The notes below the pieces were generated by a model that did no database searches, was not told the origin of the DNA, and saw only the letters and a program-made list of their open reading frames with translations. The position numbers and the translations under genes were made by a program. From an uncultured Eubacteriales bacterium (GTDB lineage: Bacteria; Bacillota; Clostridia; Lachnospirales; Lachnospiraceae), in NCBI GenBank assembly GCA_949284175.1, contig CASDVE010000031.1:1-49556 (forward strand): a stretch of 49,556 nt of DNA, read 5' to 3'. Shown here piece after piece: positions 42,457 to 49,556 of this stretch. The first letter of the stretch is position 1. Each line of letters opens with the position of its first letter.

Positions 42457-42957
42457 TTATCTTCCACAGCAGAATTTATATTTTTTACCACTTCCGCATG
42501 GGCATGGATCGTTACGTCCAATCTTAGGTCCTTTTACAACAGTAGATGCGGATCTAGATTCTTTGTATAATTCTTTTCTTCTTTCATCAGAAAGTAATGT
42601 CTTCCACATTGGAAGTTCATATAACCACTGAGCTTTTGCTCCAACCATATTGTAGTATAATTTTTCCAAATCAATGTCTAAAGATACTTCTGTATCTTCT
42701 GTCATTTCTTCGATAGGATTTGGAGTTTTTAAACTATCATTGATTCCATCAAGGAAACCAACCATCATGCTGATTGTTGTTGTGTATCGATCAGCTAAAG
42801 ATTTAATTGTTCCTGTTACAACTTCATTAGGATTGCTTAATAACTGCTCATAAATTCCTTTTTCAATATGGAAATAGCTAAGCCAAAAATCCTGACCTTC
42901 TTTTGTATTATCATCATGTCCGTAGGCGAAATCACGCCACTCTTGTAATAAACTCAT
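42457..42957 (-). CDS. SEC-C motif protein
   Basis: A 166-aa protein with a C-terminal SEC-C zinc motif ([20 protein letters not shown]), as at the end of SecA. Residues 1-135 are helical with [19 protein letters not shown] and [19 protein letters not shown]. The N-terminal part resembles uncharacterised Clostridia proteins in which this motif is added to a small helical domain. It may bind ribosomes or RNA, as SEC-C proteins like YecA do; that is inference. The ATG has AAGGATGGTAGATT upstream. It is monocistronic with its own terminator. Confidence 0.88.
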   Translation of the reverse strand: MSLLQEWRDFAYGHDDNTKEGQDFWLSYFHIEKGIYEQLLSNPNEVVTGTIKSLADRYTTTISMMVGFLDGINDSLKTPNPIEEMTEDTEVSLDIDLEKLYYNMVGAKAQWLYELPMWKTLLSDERRKELYKESRSASTVVKGPKIGRNDPCPCGSGKKYKFCCGR

Positions 42958-43207
42958 AATCTACCATCCTTTGTTGAAATAATATTTTACGAATACACCG
43001 CCCATATCTCCTTATTCGTAATGGTACTGTTTGGAAATATGGTATTCTTATTATAGCATTAGTAAGTATAACAAAAAATTTTTGATTTTGCAACCAAGAA
43101 AGTGCAATATCCCCTTTATTTTCCTTGATTTTTTATAAGTTATAAAAATATTTTTAAAAAAAATTTTTATTTTTGTATAAAGTCAAAAAATTCGGTCATA
43201 CTATAAT

Positions 43208-43388
43208 TAATCTAATAAAGACAAGCATGCAACACAGGCTTTATTTATTGGATTGCGTATACTCTTTTTATCATTAGATTCCCCCTCTAATGGTGCGGTT
43301 ACAAAAGATAAAAATTAATACTTATATCCTCCCCTTTTCATTCGGGTGTAACGTTGTCAATGCACAGTGTTACACCCGTTTCCTTTTT
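43208..43388 (+). ncRNA. Candidate intergenic small RNA with C-rich motifs
   Basis: TATAAT at 43202-43207 (no clear -35) opens a 180-nt ORF-free stretch ending in a strong terminator: CGGGTGTAAC (43343-43352) with GTTACACCCG (43369-43378), then TTTCCTTTTT. Inside, AATAAAG/CTTTATT makes a 5' hairpin. A rod is built from GGAT/ATCC, GTAT/ATAC and TTTTTATC (43265-43272) with GATAAAAA (43307-43314). At its tip CATTAGA (43272-43278) and TCTAATG hold a loop of TTCCCCC, and TCCTCCCCT at 43327 is a second C-rich stretch that could pair with ribosome sites. C-rich loops are typical of Firmicute small RNAs that block translation. Confidence 0.45.
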
Positions 43389-43486
43389 CCATTGGAAACA
43401 GTTGCAAAATTGAATTTTTTGTGAGAAAATACTTTCATATTCATTTTAACCATACGACACGAAATCTTTTATTATAGGAGTTTTAT

Positions 43487-43669
43487 ATGCTGTTATTTCG
43501 TAAAATCTTAGCAATTGTTACTATTATTGCTTTAGTTGCACTCTTTATCATTACTTGTATCTTTGGCATTACAGGCAATCCAAACTTTTTTGGAATGCTA
43601 TCTCTTACAATCATTGTGCCTGTTGTACTTTGGGCATTTATTTTCTTATTTGGCAGGAAAAAACGATGA
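43487..43669 (+). CDS. Small two-helix membrane protein
   Basis: A 60-aa protein with two membrane helices (about 6-28 and 35-55) and a basic end, FGRKKR. ATAGGAGTTTTAT precedes the ATG. Function unknown. The stop codon TGA and the last codons (AAA-CGA-TGA) belong to dispersed-repeat copy 4, so the repeat defines the C-terminus. The same stop arrangement is not seen in the other copies. Confidence 0.65.
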   Translation: MLLFRKILAIVTIIALVALFIITCIFGITGNPNFFGMLSLTIIVPVVLWAFIFLFGRKKR

Positions 43670-43759
43670 GAAGCACGCTTTGCGAACTTCTCTGACTCGC
43701 AGACAGTCGCCATATGTGAGCATACATGCTCTCGCATGGCTCGTTGTCTTTGCGTAAAT
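43662..43759 (+). repeat. Dispersed structured repeat, copy 4
   Basis: AACGATGAGAAGCACGCTTT to TTTGCGTAAAT, about 98 bp. 5' hairpin GAGAAG/CTTCTC; long arm AGACA/TGTCT and GCCAT/ATGGC, with the palindrome GAGCATACATGCTC at the tip. Where copy 2 has AAGCA/TGCTT and GTCAT/ATGAC, both sides of the stem have changed together. Confidence 0.85.
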
Positions 43760-43774
43760 AAAGCCCCATATCTT

Positions 43775-45103
43775 TTATAATGTTTTCAAAAACTCTAAAT
43801 ATTCTTTTATTCTTCTTTCATATCCATTCTCTGTTGGTTCATAAAATACGGTTCCAACTAAAGAATCTGGAATATACTGTTGTTTTACATAGTGATGTGG
43901 GAAATCATGGGCGTATTGGTATCCTTGTCCATGCCCTAACTTTGAAGCACCCTTATAATGACAATCTTTTAAATGATTTGGAATACCGCTTACACTTTGG
44001 TGTTTCACAGTGGAAAGTGCATCGTTAATCGCCATATAAGCTGCATTGCTCTTTGGTGCTGTTGCAATATAAGTAACCGCTTGTGCAAGGGGAATTCTAG
44101 CCTCTGGCATCCCCACACGCTCTGCTGCCTCAGCACAGGCAATGGCTACTTGAATTGCATTTGGATCTGCATTTCCAACATCTTCCGATGCACAAATAAT
44201 AATTCTTCTTGCAATAAAGGAAATATCCTCTCCTGCATCTAACATCTTTGCTAAATAGTAAACCCCTGCATCTGGATCACTTCCACGCATACTCTTAATA
44301 AATGCCGAAATGGTATCATAGTGATTATCCCCTGCCTTATCATATTTAAAGGCTCGTTTTTGGATACACTCTTCTGCTACGGATAACGTAATATGGATCT
44401 TTCCATCCTCACCTTTATTGGTTGTCAAAATTCCAAGCTCTATGGCATTTAATGCAGAACGTGCATCCCCTTCTGCCATATCAGCTAAAAAGTCTAGTGC
44501 CTCTTCTTCTATTTCAGCTCCGTACGTTCCCATTCCTTTTTTCTCATCATAAACAGCACGATGAATGAGTTCCTTTAAATTTTCTTTCGAAAGCGGTTTT
44601 AACTCAAAAATATTGGAACGAGAAATCAATGCTCCATTCACTTCAAAATATGGATTCTCCGTCGTTGCTCCAATTAAAATGATGGTGCCATCCTCTACAA
44701 ATGGCAATAAATAATCTTGTTGTGCCTTATTGAAACGATGGATTTCATCCACAAATAAAATGGTCTTTTTTCCATACATTCCTTGATGATTCTTTGCTTC
44801 TGCAATAGCTTGTTCCATCTCTTTTTTACCAGAAGTGGTGGCATTCATTTGCGTAAAAATACTACTTGTACTATTTGCAATGACCTTTGCTAGCGTTGTT
44901 TTCCCTGTTCCTGGGGGACCATAAAAAATAATCGATCCAATTTTATCGGCTTTGATTGCTCGATAAAGTAACTTATCTTTGCCAATAATATGGCTTTGTC
45001 CCACCACTTCTTCCAATGTTGTTGGTCGCATTCTCTGTGCTAAAGGCGATTCCTTCTCCATGTTTTGTTCTCTCATGTAATCAAATAAGTCCATTTTTCC
45101 CAA
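43775..45103 (-). CDS. rarA: Replication-associated recombination protein A
   Basis: RarA/MgsA is an AAA+ ATPase that acts at stalled replication forks. The 442-aa protein begins with LAQRMRPTTLEEVVGQSHII, has Walker A FYGPPGTGKTTLAKVIA, Walker B TILFVDEIHRFNKAQQD, sensor ILIGATTENPYFEVNGALIS with SRSNIFELKPL, and MRGSDPDAGVYYLAKMLDAG and EARIPLAQAVTYIATAPKSN in the C-terminal tetramer domain. All parts are present. The start at 45103 follows AGGAAAGGTTGGGAAAA. It reads leftward and converges on repeat copy 4. Confidence 0.97.
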   Translation of the reverse strand: MGKMDLFDYMREQNMEKESPLAQRMRPTTLEEVVGQSHIIGKDKLLYRAIKADKIGSIIFYGPPGTGKTTLAKVIANSTSSIFTQMNATTSGKKEMEQAIAEAKNHQGMYGKKTILFVDEIHRFNKAQQDYLLPFVEDGTIILIGATTENPYFEVNGALISRSNIFELKPLSKENLKELIHRAVYDEKKGMGTYGAEIEEEALDFLADMAEGDARSALNAIELGILTTNKGEDGKIHITLSVAEECIQKRAFKYDKAGDNHYDTISAFIKSMRGSDPDAGVYYLAKMLDAGEDISFIARRIIICASEDVGNADPNAIQVAIACAEAAERVGMPEARIPLAQAVTYIATAPKSNAAYMAINDALSTVKHQSVSGIPNHLKDCHYKGASKLGHGQGYQYAHDFPHHYVKQQYIPDSLVGTVFYEPTENGYERRIKEYLEFLKTL

Positions 45104-45190
45104 CCTTTCCTAAAAATATATTTTGTCTATCTTAATATCCATCTTTTCTATATCAATTTTATAAATCTTTTTCATACAGAGCATATGATA

Positions 45191-45859
45191 CTATAAAGAC
45201 TGGTTGATTTTTCTTATAATCGCATATCCATCTTCAATATCAATGCGAGAATATGCCCCTTGCTCCACTGTAAAACTCCAAATGGCATCCTCATCCATAC
45301 CTAATAATATTGTAAATAAACAACGAATCACCGCTAAATGGCTTACAATTAAAACTTTTTCCTGTTCTCTTTCTTTTGGAACCATTAAAAATTGTTTTTG
45401 TTTTCTAGATTCTTGTTTCCTTTGTTGTAACCCTTCTATTTCTAATTCTTTTTCACAGAAAGTAAAAATTCGCTTATAAAAATCATCAAATATTTCTCCT
45501 CCATGAGGAGCTTTCTTAAAATCTTCATTCCACATCTTTACTTGCTCTGGAAAATGTGTCTGTAATTCTTGATAAGTATACCCTTCAAATATGCCTAAGT
45601 CCTGCTCTGCAAGTTCCAATGCTATCTTTCTCTCTCCATGAGCCATACCATTTTTTCTATGAGCAATCATTTCTTCCGTCTGCTTTGCTCGAAGCAAAGG
45701 ACTGCTATATATTTTATCAAAAGAGATATCTTTTAACAAATCCCCTATTTTCTCTGCTTGTCTTCTTCCTTCATCATTTAATGGAATATCCGTTCTTCCA
45801 TAGTAACGATACTGCTTATTCCATTCTGTTTCTCCATGACGTACTAAATATAACTGCAA
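45191..45859 (-). CDS. Histidine phosphatase family protein
   Basis: A 222-aa phosphoglycerate-mutase-like phosphatase. The catalytic motif is YLVRHGETEWN at residue 4, followed by YGRTDIPLNDEGRRQAEKIG, IYSSPLLRAKQTEEM, an acidic LAEQDLGIFEGYT and the second His in VLIVSHLAVIRCLF. The pattern resembles alpha-ribazole phosphatase (CobC/CobZ), which would complement the cobalamin genes, but generic sugar or metabolite phosphatases look the same. A Lys/Gln-rich insertion (QQRKQESRKQKQ) at about 150 is unusual. Monocistronic, 87 bp after rarA on the same strand. Confidence 0.9.
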   Translation of the reverse strand: MQLYLVRHGETEWNKQYRYYGRTDIPLNDEGRRQAEKIGDLLKDISFDKIYSSPLLRAKQTEEMIAHRKNGMAHGERKIALELAEQDLGIFEGYTYQELQTHFPEQVKMWNEDFKKAPHGGEIFDDFYKRIFTFCEKELEIEGLQQRKQESRKQKQFLMVPKEREQEKVLIVSHLAVIRCLFTILLGMDEDAIWSFTVEQGAYSRIDIEDGYAIIRKINQSL

Positions 45860-46045
45860 TGTTGTCCTCCTCTTTTATTCATTTTATCACATGAGGTGTT
45901 ATTCCACTCATAATATCCTTTAGTTCAATCTAATTTCTATCTAACATATACCTTCCATATAAAGAACAAGATGTGCCTCTAACACTATTCACAACTTTAT
46001 GTTACTTCTATCAATGCACGCTTTACGAGAAATTTCCTATAAGAT

Positions 46046-46078
46046 AAAAGCAGTCAATCTTATTGACTAACTGCTTTT
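46046..46078. terminator. Terminator near the arginase remnant
   Basis: AAAAGCAGTCAAT pairs with ATTGACTAACTGCTTTT (two extra bases) around a three-base loop. It lies 36 bp past the stop of the arginase remnant, on either strand T-rich. Confidence 0.75.
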
Positions 46079-46114
46079 ATAATATCCACTATGAAATTGT
46101 AACACTAAAATTTA

Positions 46115-46721
46115 TCAATCATGAAACAGTTTAATGTCTGCGAACATATTGTGCAGTTTATGTTCATCAAAAGGAAGATATTCTGCGATTGTAAAGCCTA
46201 CAACATCAGCATTATTGGTTATACATTTTAATATATCAGAAAGTTTTTCCATTGTCATTTTACCACTACCGTTACCATCACCAACCAATTCCTTGTTTGC
46301 AAAATATGTAGAATGGAATAAATTTGCGTCCAACACATCAATATCAAGATGAACTAATATATGGTCGAAATGGCACATAAAATTCTTAATTTCTTCATTG
46401 GATATAAATTCTTTATTCTGCACTTTATAATCTACATTCATGTCCTTTAAAAATTTTTCTTGATACTTGTGTAGTTCCTGTAATCCAATATATAAAATCT
46501 CATTCGGTTTGAATTTTCTATTTTTCATTAAACTTGAAAGGGAATTGTCCCCGTATCCCATAAGTGAACCAAGAACCATAGCATGAGCATTAGGGTACTC
46601 GTCTTTTACAGTTGATACATCAGGATGAGCATCAATCCAAATAATTCCTACATTTTCATAGATTCCATGCAGATAATCAAAAGGAGCCTGTGAAATGATA
46701 CAATAACCTAATTGTTTTCAT
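46115..46721 (-). pseudogene. Arginase/agmatinase family gene with an internal deletion
   Basis: An open frame at 46579-46115 holds the C-terminal half of an arginase-family enzyme: HILVHLDIDVLDANLFHSTY with the metal-binding Asp pair, GDGNGSGKMTMEKLSDIL and VVGFTIAEYLPFD. The same frame goes on upstream without a start: IISQAPFDYLHG, then GIIWIDAHPDVST, the first metal motif. In another frame an ATG at 46721 with GAGGAGATGGGG starts MKTIRLLYHF, a typical beginning of this family, but it stops after 14 codons. Roughly 80 residues between these parts seem to be missing, so a deletion with frameshift has broken the gene. The remaining half may still be translated from 46579 but lacks the first metal ligands. 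Confidence 0.75.
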
Positions 46722-46831
46722 TTCCCCATCTCCTCAATAAATTCAATTTGTTAATCGTATTTTATCATATAGTAAGAATGAAGTCATTCGTTTCATAAAA
46801 ATCTCTTTTGTTTATATAGATAATCTCAATT

Positions 46832-47722
46832 TCATATCTTTTTTAATGCAAAAATACAACCTAAAACTACTATAAAAGCTCCCATTCCTTGATAAAGATT
46901 GATCTTTTCCCCAAGTGTGAAATAGCCAACAATAGCAGTTGATAAAGGAACCAGTAATTGAATCACATTAAATATTACAACACCTTGTTTCTGAACGATG
47001 TAAAATGCCATTAACATTCCTGTTAACATACCATATATTCCTGCTAAACTAAGACCAATCAATAACCCCTCACTCACTTCTTTCAGCTGAACAATTGCTC
47101 CTGTATGTATAGCGAGTATTAAGTATATACTCCCCGATAAAGTAGCAGTAGATGCACTGATAACAACGGAATGTAGCTTTTTAGAAACATTTTTTACTAC
47201 TAGATTTTGAATAGACTGAATAAAAATAGCGATTCCTAAAAAAATAGCTCCTCTTATAAAGTCAGAACCACTTCCTGCATCATTACCATGTATAACAAAT
47301 ACTAAAGAACCTAATACAGCTAATATACTGCCTATATAAAAATTTTTGGTTTTGACTTTCTCTCTTTCATCTTTAAAAAATACAGCAGCCATAATGACAG
47401 CTAACGGCATTGCTAATATTCCAAAAATACTTCCTGCTAATGCCGAAGTGTTTTTTATACCATTAATATAAAAATACATATTCCCTGTCATAAAAACTCC
47501 CAACAATAACAGCTTAAAAATTATCCTAGGTTCATCAAGAATTTTTTTTAATTCTCTTCTAAATTTAATGGCACAAAGCAAAATAAATAAAGTTCCACCA
47601 GATAGAAATCTTATCGCATTATTATTCAAAGTTTCAAAATGAAGACTCATAAATCTCATAATAGGAAACCCAAATCCCATAAGTATAACATAAAAAATTC
47701 TCATAAAATAATCGTTATTCAT
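46832..47722 (-). CDS. EamA/DMT family transporter
   Basis: A 296-aa drug/metabolite transporter with ten membrane helices in two EamA repeats. Family signs: [20 protein letters not shown] (start of helix 2), [47 protein letters not shown] and at the end [20 protein letters not shown]. The substrate is unknown. The ATG at 47722 has GGGAGGATT just upstream; a reading from 47743 includes that site. It is leftward and monocistronic, between the arginase remnant and the RHH-SPFH pair. Confidence 0.92.
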   Translation of the reverse strand: MNNDYFMRIFYVILMGFGFPIMRFMSLHFETLNNNAIRFLSGGTLFILLCAIKFRRELKKILDEPRIIFKLLLLGVFMTGNMYFYINGIKNTSALAGSIFGILAMPLAVIMAAVFFKDEREKVKTKNFYIGSILAVLGSLVFVIHGNDAGSGSDFIRGAIFLGIAIFIQSIQNLVVKNVSKKLHSVVISASTATLSGSIYLILAIHTGAIVQLKEVSEGLLIGLSLAGIYGMLTGMLMAFYIVQKQGVVIFNVIQLLVPLSTAIVGYFTLGEKINLYQGMGAFIVVLGCIFALKKI

Positions 47723-47889
47723 ATAATCCTCCCAAAATACCAATTTTCCCTCACATTATGTCACTTAAAAATTTGTATATCATATTTTTTCATTCATATA
47801 CAAATTATTTCCATATAAATATATATATATAACTAAAAACAATTTTTGTCCATACGGATTATGTAGAAAGAAAAGGAATTTCCTATCAT

Positions 47890-47921
47890 AAAAAACCTCA
47901 GAAACATTCTGAGGCTTTTTT
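47890..47921. terminator. Terminator after the RHH gene
   Basis: AAAAACCTCAGAA pairs with TTCTGAGGCTTTTT around a short ACA loop; on the minus strand TTTTTTAT follows. It lies 25 bp past the RHH stop. Confidence 0.85.
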
Positions 47922-47945
47922 AATAAATCATATTTTGTTATTCTA

Positions 47946-48215
47946 TTATTTTTTCTTTCTATTTCTTACACACTCTGTCAAAAGGTACTCTATTTGTCCA
48001 TTAATGGAACGAAAATCTTCATCCGCCCATTGAGCCACTTCTTCCCAAAGGCTTGGCGAAAGGCGTAATACAATCTGTTTTTTTCCTTTTTCTTTTAATT
48101 TCATTGCTTTTTCTTTTGCCAAAATTTCCTGTTCCATTTGATGAATTTTTTCTAACCTTTTTTTTAATTCTTGCTCCTTTATTTCAATTTCTTTTAAATC
48201 TTTTTCATCAGCCAT
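47946..48215 (-). CDS. Coiled-coil plus ribbon-helix-helix-like protein
   Basis: An 89-aa protein. Residues 5-45 are a charged coiled coil (EIEIKEQELKKRLEKIHQ). Residues 45-85 (KKQIVLRLSPSLWEEVAQWA, then RSINGQIEYLLTECVRNR) have the beta strand and two helices of an Arc/CopG-like RHH DNA-binding domain. It starts 16 nt after the SPFH gene, on the same message. The two look like a partner pair: RHH proteins often control their own operon, and a 29-bp palindrome sits at the operon start. Direct evidence for binding is lacking. Confidence 0.8.
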   Translation of the reverse strand: MADEKDLKEIEIKEQELKKRLEKIHQMEQEILAKEKAMKLKEKGKKQIVLRLSPSLWEEVAQWADEDFRSINGQIEYLLTECVRNRKKK

Positions 48216-48231
48216 TTCATTTCACATCCAA

Positions 48232-49257
48232 TCAATAAATACTTCCACTATTTACAATCGGCTGTGTATCTTTTCCAGAACACAGAACAACTAAAAGATT
48301 GGAAACCATAGCCGCTTTTCTCTCCTCATCAAGAACAACGATCTCTTCATTACCAAGTTTATCAATTGCCATTTTTACCATGCTAACTGCTCCATCCACA
48401 ATCTTTTGTCTAGCAGCAATTACTGCTGTTGCTTGTTGTCTTTGAAGCATAGCAGCTGCAATTTCTTCTGCATAAGATAAATGGGTAATTCGCACTTCTT
48501 CCACTTCAAGTCCAGCAAATTCTACACGTTTAGAAAGCTCTACTCTCATGCACTCAGCAATCTCTTGGTCACTTCCTCTCAATGTTTTTTCTGTTTCAAA
48601 CTGCTCTTCTTCTGCATCTATTAAATCATATGGATACATTCTAGCAATATTTCGAATGGTAGAATCTGTTTGAATGGATAAAAACTCAATATAATCTTCC
48701 ACATTAAAAACTGCTTTTGTTGGATTTACGACTCTCCATATAACCACTGCACCAATAATAACTGGATTTCCTAATACATCATTCACTTTTTGAGTTCCAT
48801 TATTTAAAGTAACACGCTTTAAAGAAACTGTTTTCTTGGCATTTACACGAACGATTTCTAACTGCCCATTTTTATTTTTTTCTTTTGCTAAAGCCTTTGC
48901 TTTTTCTTGTTCTCTGAAATAAACAGGATTACTAAAAGAAACAAACGGATTTACAAAATAAAATCCTTGCTTCAAAATAGTTCCATAATAATTTCCAAAC
49001 AAAGTAAGAACAAGTGCTTCATTTGGACCCACTACTTTTAATCCTACATAAAAAATAGGAACAATACAAAAAAGAAGAATCCCTACCCCAAGCACAACTC
49101 CACCAGCTACATAAATTTCCTTTGACAACATAATACTTCCAGCGACGATGATACCAACTGTAAGTAACCAACAAATAGAAATAACAATCAACATAAGCAT
49201 CCCATTTTTAGGATGTATTTCTTTTTGTTCAAATTGTTCAAATTCTTTTTTATTCAT
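48232..49257 (-). CDS. SPFH/Band 7 family membrane protein
   Basis: A 341-aa stomatin/prohibitin/flotillin-type protein. Two membrane helices near the N-terminus (about 20-43 and 48-72) are followed by the SPFH core: KVVGPNEALVLTLFGNYYGT, KQGFYFVNPF, VNDVLGNPVIIGAVVIWRVV, IRNIARMYPYD, and EVEEVRITHLSYAEEIAAAM with LQRQQATAVIAARQKIVDGA. Such proteins build membrane microdomains or hold proteases in place. The partner protease (FtsH or HflC type) is not next to it. It is followed by the RHH gene, 16 nt on. GGAGGTAAAAGTT precedes the ATG. Confidence 0.93.
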   Translation of the reverse strand: MNKKEFEQFEQKEIHPKNGMLMLIVISICWLLTVGIIVAGSIMLSKEIYVAGGVVLGVGILLFCIVPIFYVGLKVVGPNEALVLTLFGNYYGTILKQGFYFVNPFVSFSNPVYFREQEKAKALAKEKNKNGQLEIVRVNAKKTVSLKRVTLNNGTQKVNDVLGNPVIIGAVVIWRVVNPTKAVFNVEDYIEFLSIQTDSTIRNIARMYPYDLIDAEEEQFETEKTLRGSDQEIAECMRVELSKRVEFAGLEVEEVRITHLSYAEEIAAAMLQRQQATAVIAARQKIVDGAVSMVKMAIDKLGNEEIVVLDEERKAAMVSNLLVVLCSGKDTQPIVNSGSIY

Positions 49258-49271
49258 AACTTTTACCTCCT

Positions 49272-49326
49272 ATTAATGATATCATTTTGATATCATTAAT
49301 ATATCACTATTGGTAATACTTGTCAA
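49272..49326 (-). promoter_or_regulatory. Promoter and 29-bp palindrome of the SPFH-RHH operon
   Basis: TTGACA (49326-49321), a 17-bp spacer and TATATT (49303-49298) form a strong promoter. The predicted transcription start falls in a perfect palindrome at 49272-49300, arms ATTAATGATATCA around TTT, ending just before the ribosome site. A repressor bound here would block the start; the RHH protein of the operon is the obvious candidate. Confidence 0.75.
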
Positions 49327-49374
49327 TCTATCTCTTTCTTTATTTTTATAAAAATTTTATTCTATAACAAAAAA

Positions 49375-49398
49375 AATCCAGACAATATTGTCTGGATT
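49375..49398 (-). terminator. Terminator of an unseen leftward gene
   Basis: AATCCAGACAAT-ATTGTCTGGATT is a perfect 24-bp palindrome. On the minus strand it is followed by TTTTTTTTGTTATAG. It indicates a leftward transcript entering from beyond the right edge. Confidence 0.75.
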
Positions 49399-49556
49399 CG
49401 TGTCTCTTTTTAACCATATAAACTATACATTGAAAACTACACACAGATTTTTTATCTTTTCTTAGATTTTCTCAGCGATATTCTTGAAGTTCTATCTCAC
49501 TTCGTTTCGATAGAACGACCTAAAACCTAAGCTCTGCCTATCGCTTCGCTCTGTCA
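49399..49556. other. Gene-free right end, possibly flanking an RNA operon
   Basis: No ORF is supported. ACATTGAAAACTACACAC near 49430 resembles the TTGAAAACT element found beside rRNA operons of Firmicutes. A hairpin GTTCTATC (49489-49496) with GATAGAAC (49509-49516) lies near the edge. With the leftward terminator at 49375 this suggests the end of an RNA or other operon outside the window; the evidence is thin. Confidence 0.25.

Noticed and set aside
43208..43388. 6S RNA next to rarA.
   Set aside because: The 5' and 3' ends do not pair with each other and no large central bubble is formed; kept as an unassigned RNA.
32855..43759. Repeats taken as a CRISPR array.
   Set aside because: Copies are hundreds to thousands of bases apart, about 98 bp long, with no spacers or cas genes.
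46008..46040. Another copy of the dispersed repeat (GCACGCTTTACGAGAAA).
   Set aside because: Only about 15 bases match and no stem partner is kept.

Overview
The window looks like chromosome of a low-GC Gram-positive anaerobe, most like a Lachnospiraceae-type Clostridium. This rests on AT-rich sequence, strong GGAGG ribosome sites, the early-cobalt cobalamin route (CbiK, CbiD, CbiET), nadABC, and Clostridia-type RlmD, RarA, YitT and SEC-C proteins. No species is assigned. No tRNA, rRNA or CRISPR array was found.

Positions 1 to about 11,480 are accessory DNA. Bases 95-3059 hold a leftward phage-like block: sigma-like protein, antirepressor, DUF4406-like protein and a primase cut off at about base 100, where another element begins. 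Bases 3060-3591 have no gene but are packed with hairpins, an extended -10 promoter, a leader terminator and a 10-bp-phased GGTAG repeat. Then come a rightward cassette (unrecognised 315-aa protein, RecD/UvrD-type helicase with an in-frame TGA, Cro-type HTH, NUDIX protein, C5 methyltransferase, R.HhaI-like endonuclease) and a leftward one (frameshifted HTH controller, M.HhaI-like methyltransferase, 101-aa protein). The M.HhaI-like gene has a near-consensus promoter whose 17-bp spacer carries two GCGC sites in a perfect palindrome. GCGC is the enzyme's predicted target, so methylation feedback on its own promoter is likely.

From 11,586 on the DNA looks like core genome. It holds rlmD, deoC, a divergent macro-domain gene and a secreted PPC-type protein. 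A ten-gene leftward cobalamin operon (cbiC, cbiD, cbiET, cbiK, cbiL, cbiJ, cbiA, cbiB, cobD, cbiP) ends in cobO; cbiF, cbiG and cbiH are not in the window. nadABC diverges from it behind an operator-like palindrome. Then come yitT behind a structured leader, an HPr-like gene without the active-site His, a cyclopropane-fatty-acid-synthase-type gene, and small membrane or lipid-related genes.

From 36.3 kb there is a MarR-controlled heterodimeric ABC exporter, a second MarR gene whose operator motif also precedes a cytidylate-kinase-like gene, a SEC-C protein, a candidate small RNA with C-rich motifs, rarA, a histidine phosphatase, a decayed arginase gene, an EamA transporter, and an SPFH/RHH pair behind a 29-bp palindrome.

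Two points may be undescribed. One is the promoter logic of the HhaI-like island together with the repeat-led helicase cassette. The other is a dispersed repeat of about 98 bp (four main copies, several remnants) whose stems show compensatory base changes. Nothing was run; homology statements rest on reading and memory of the families.
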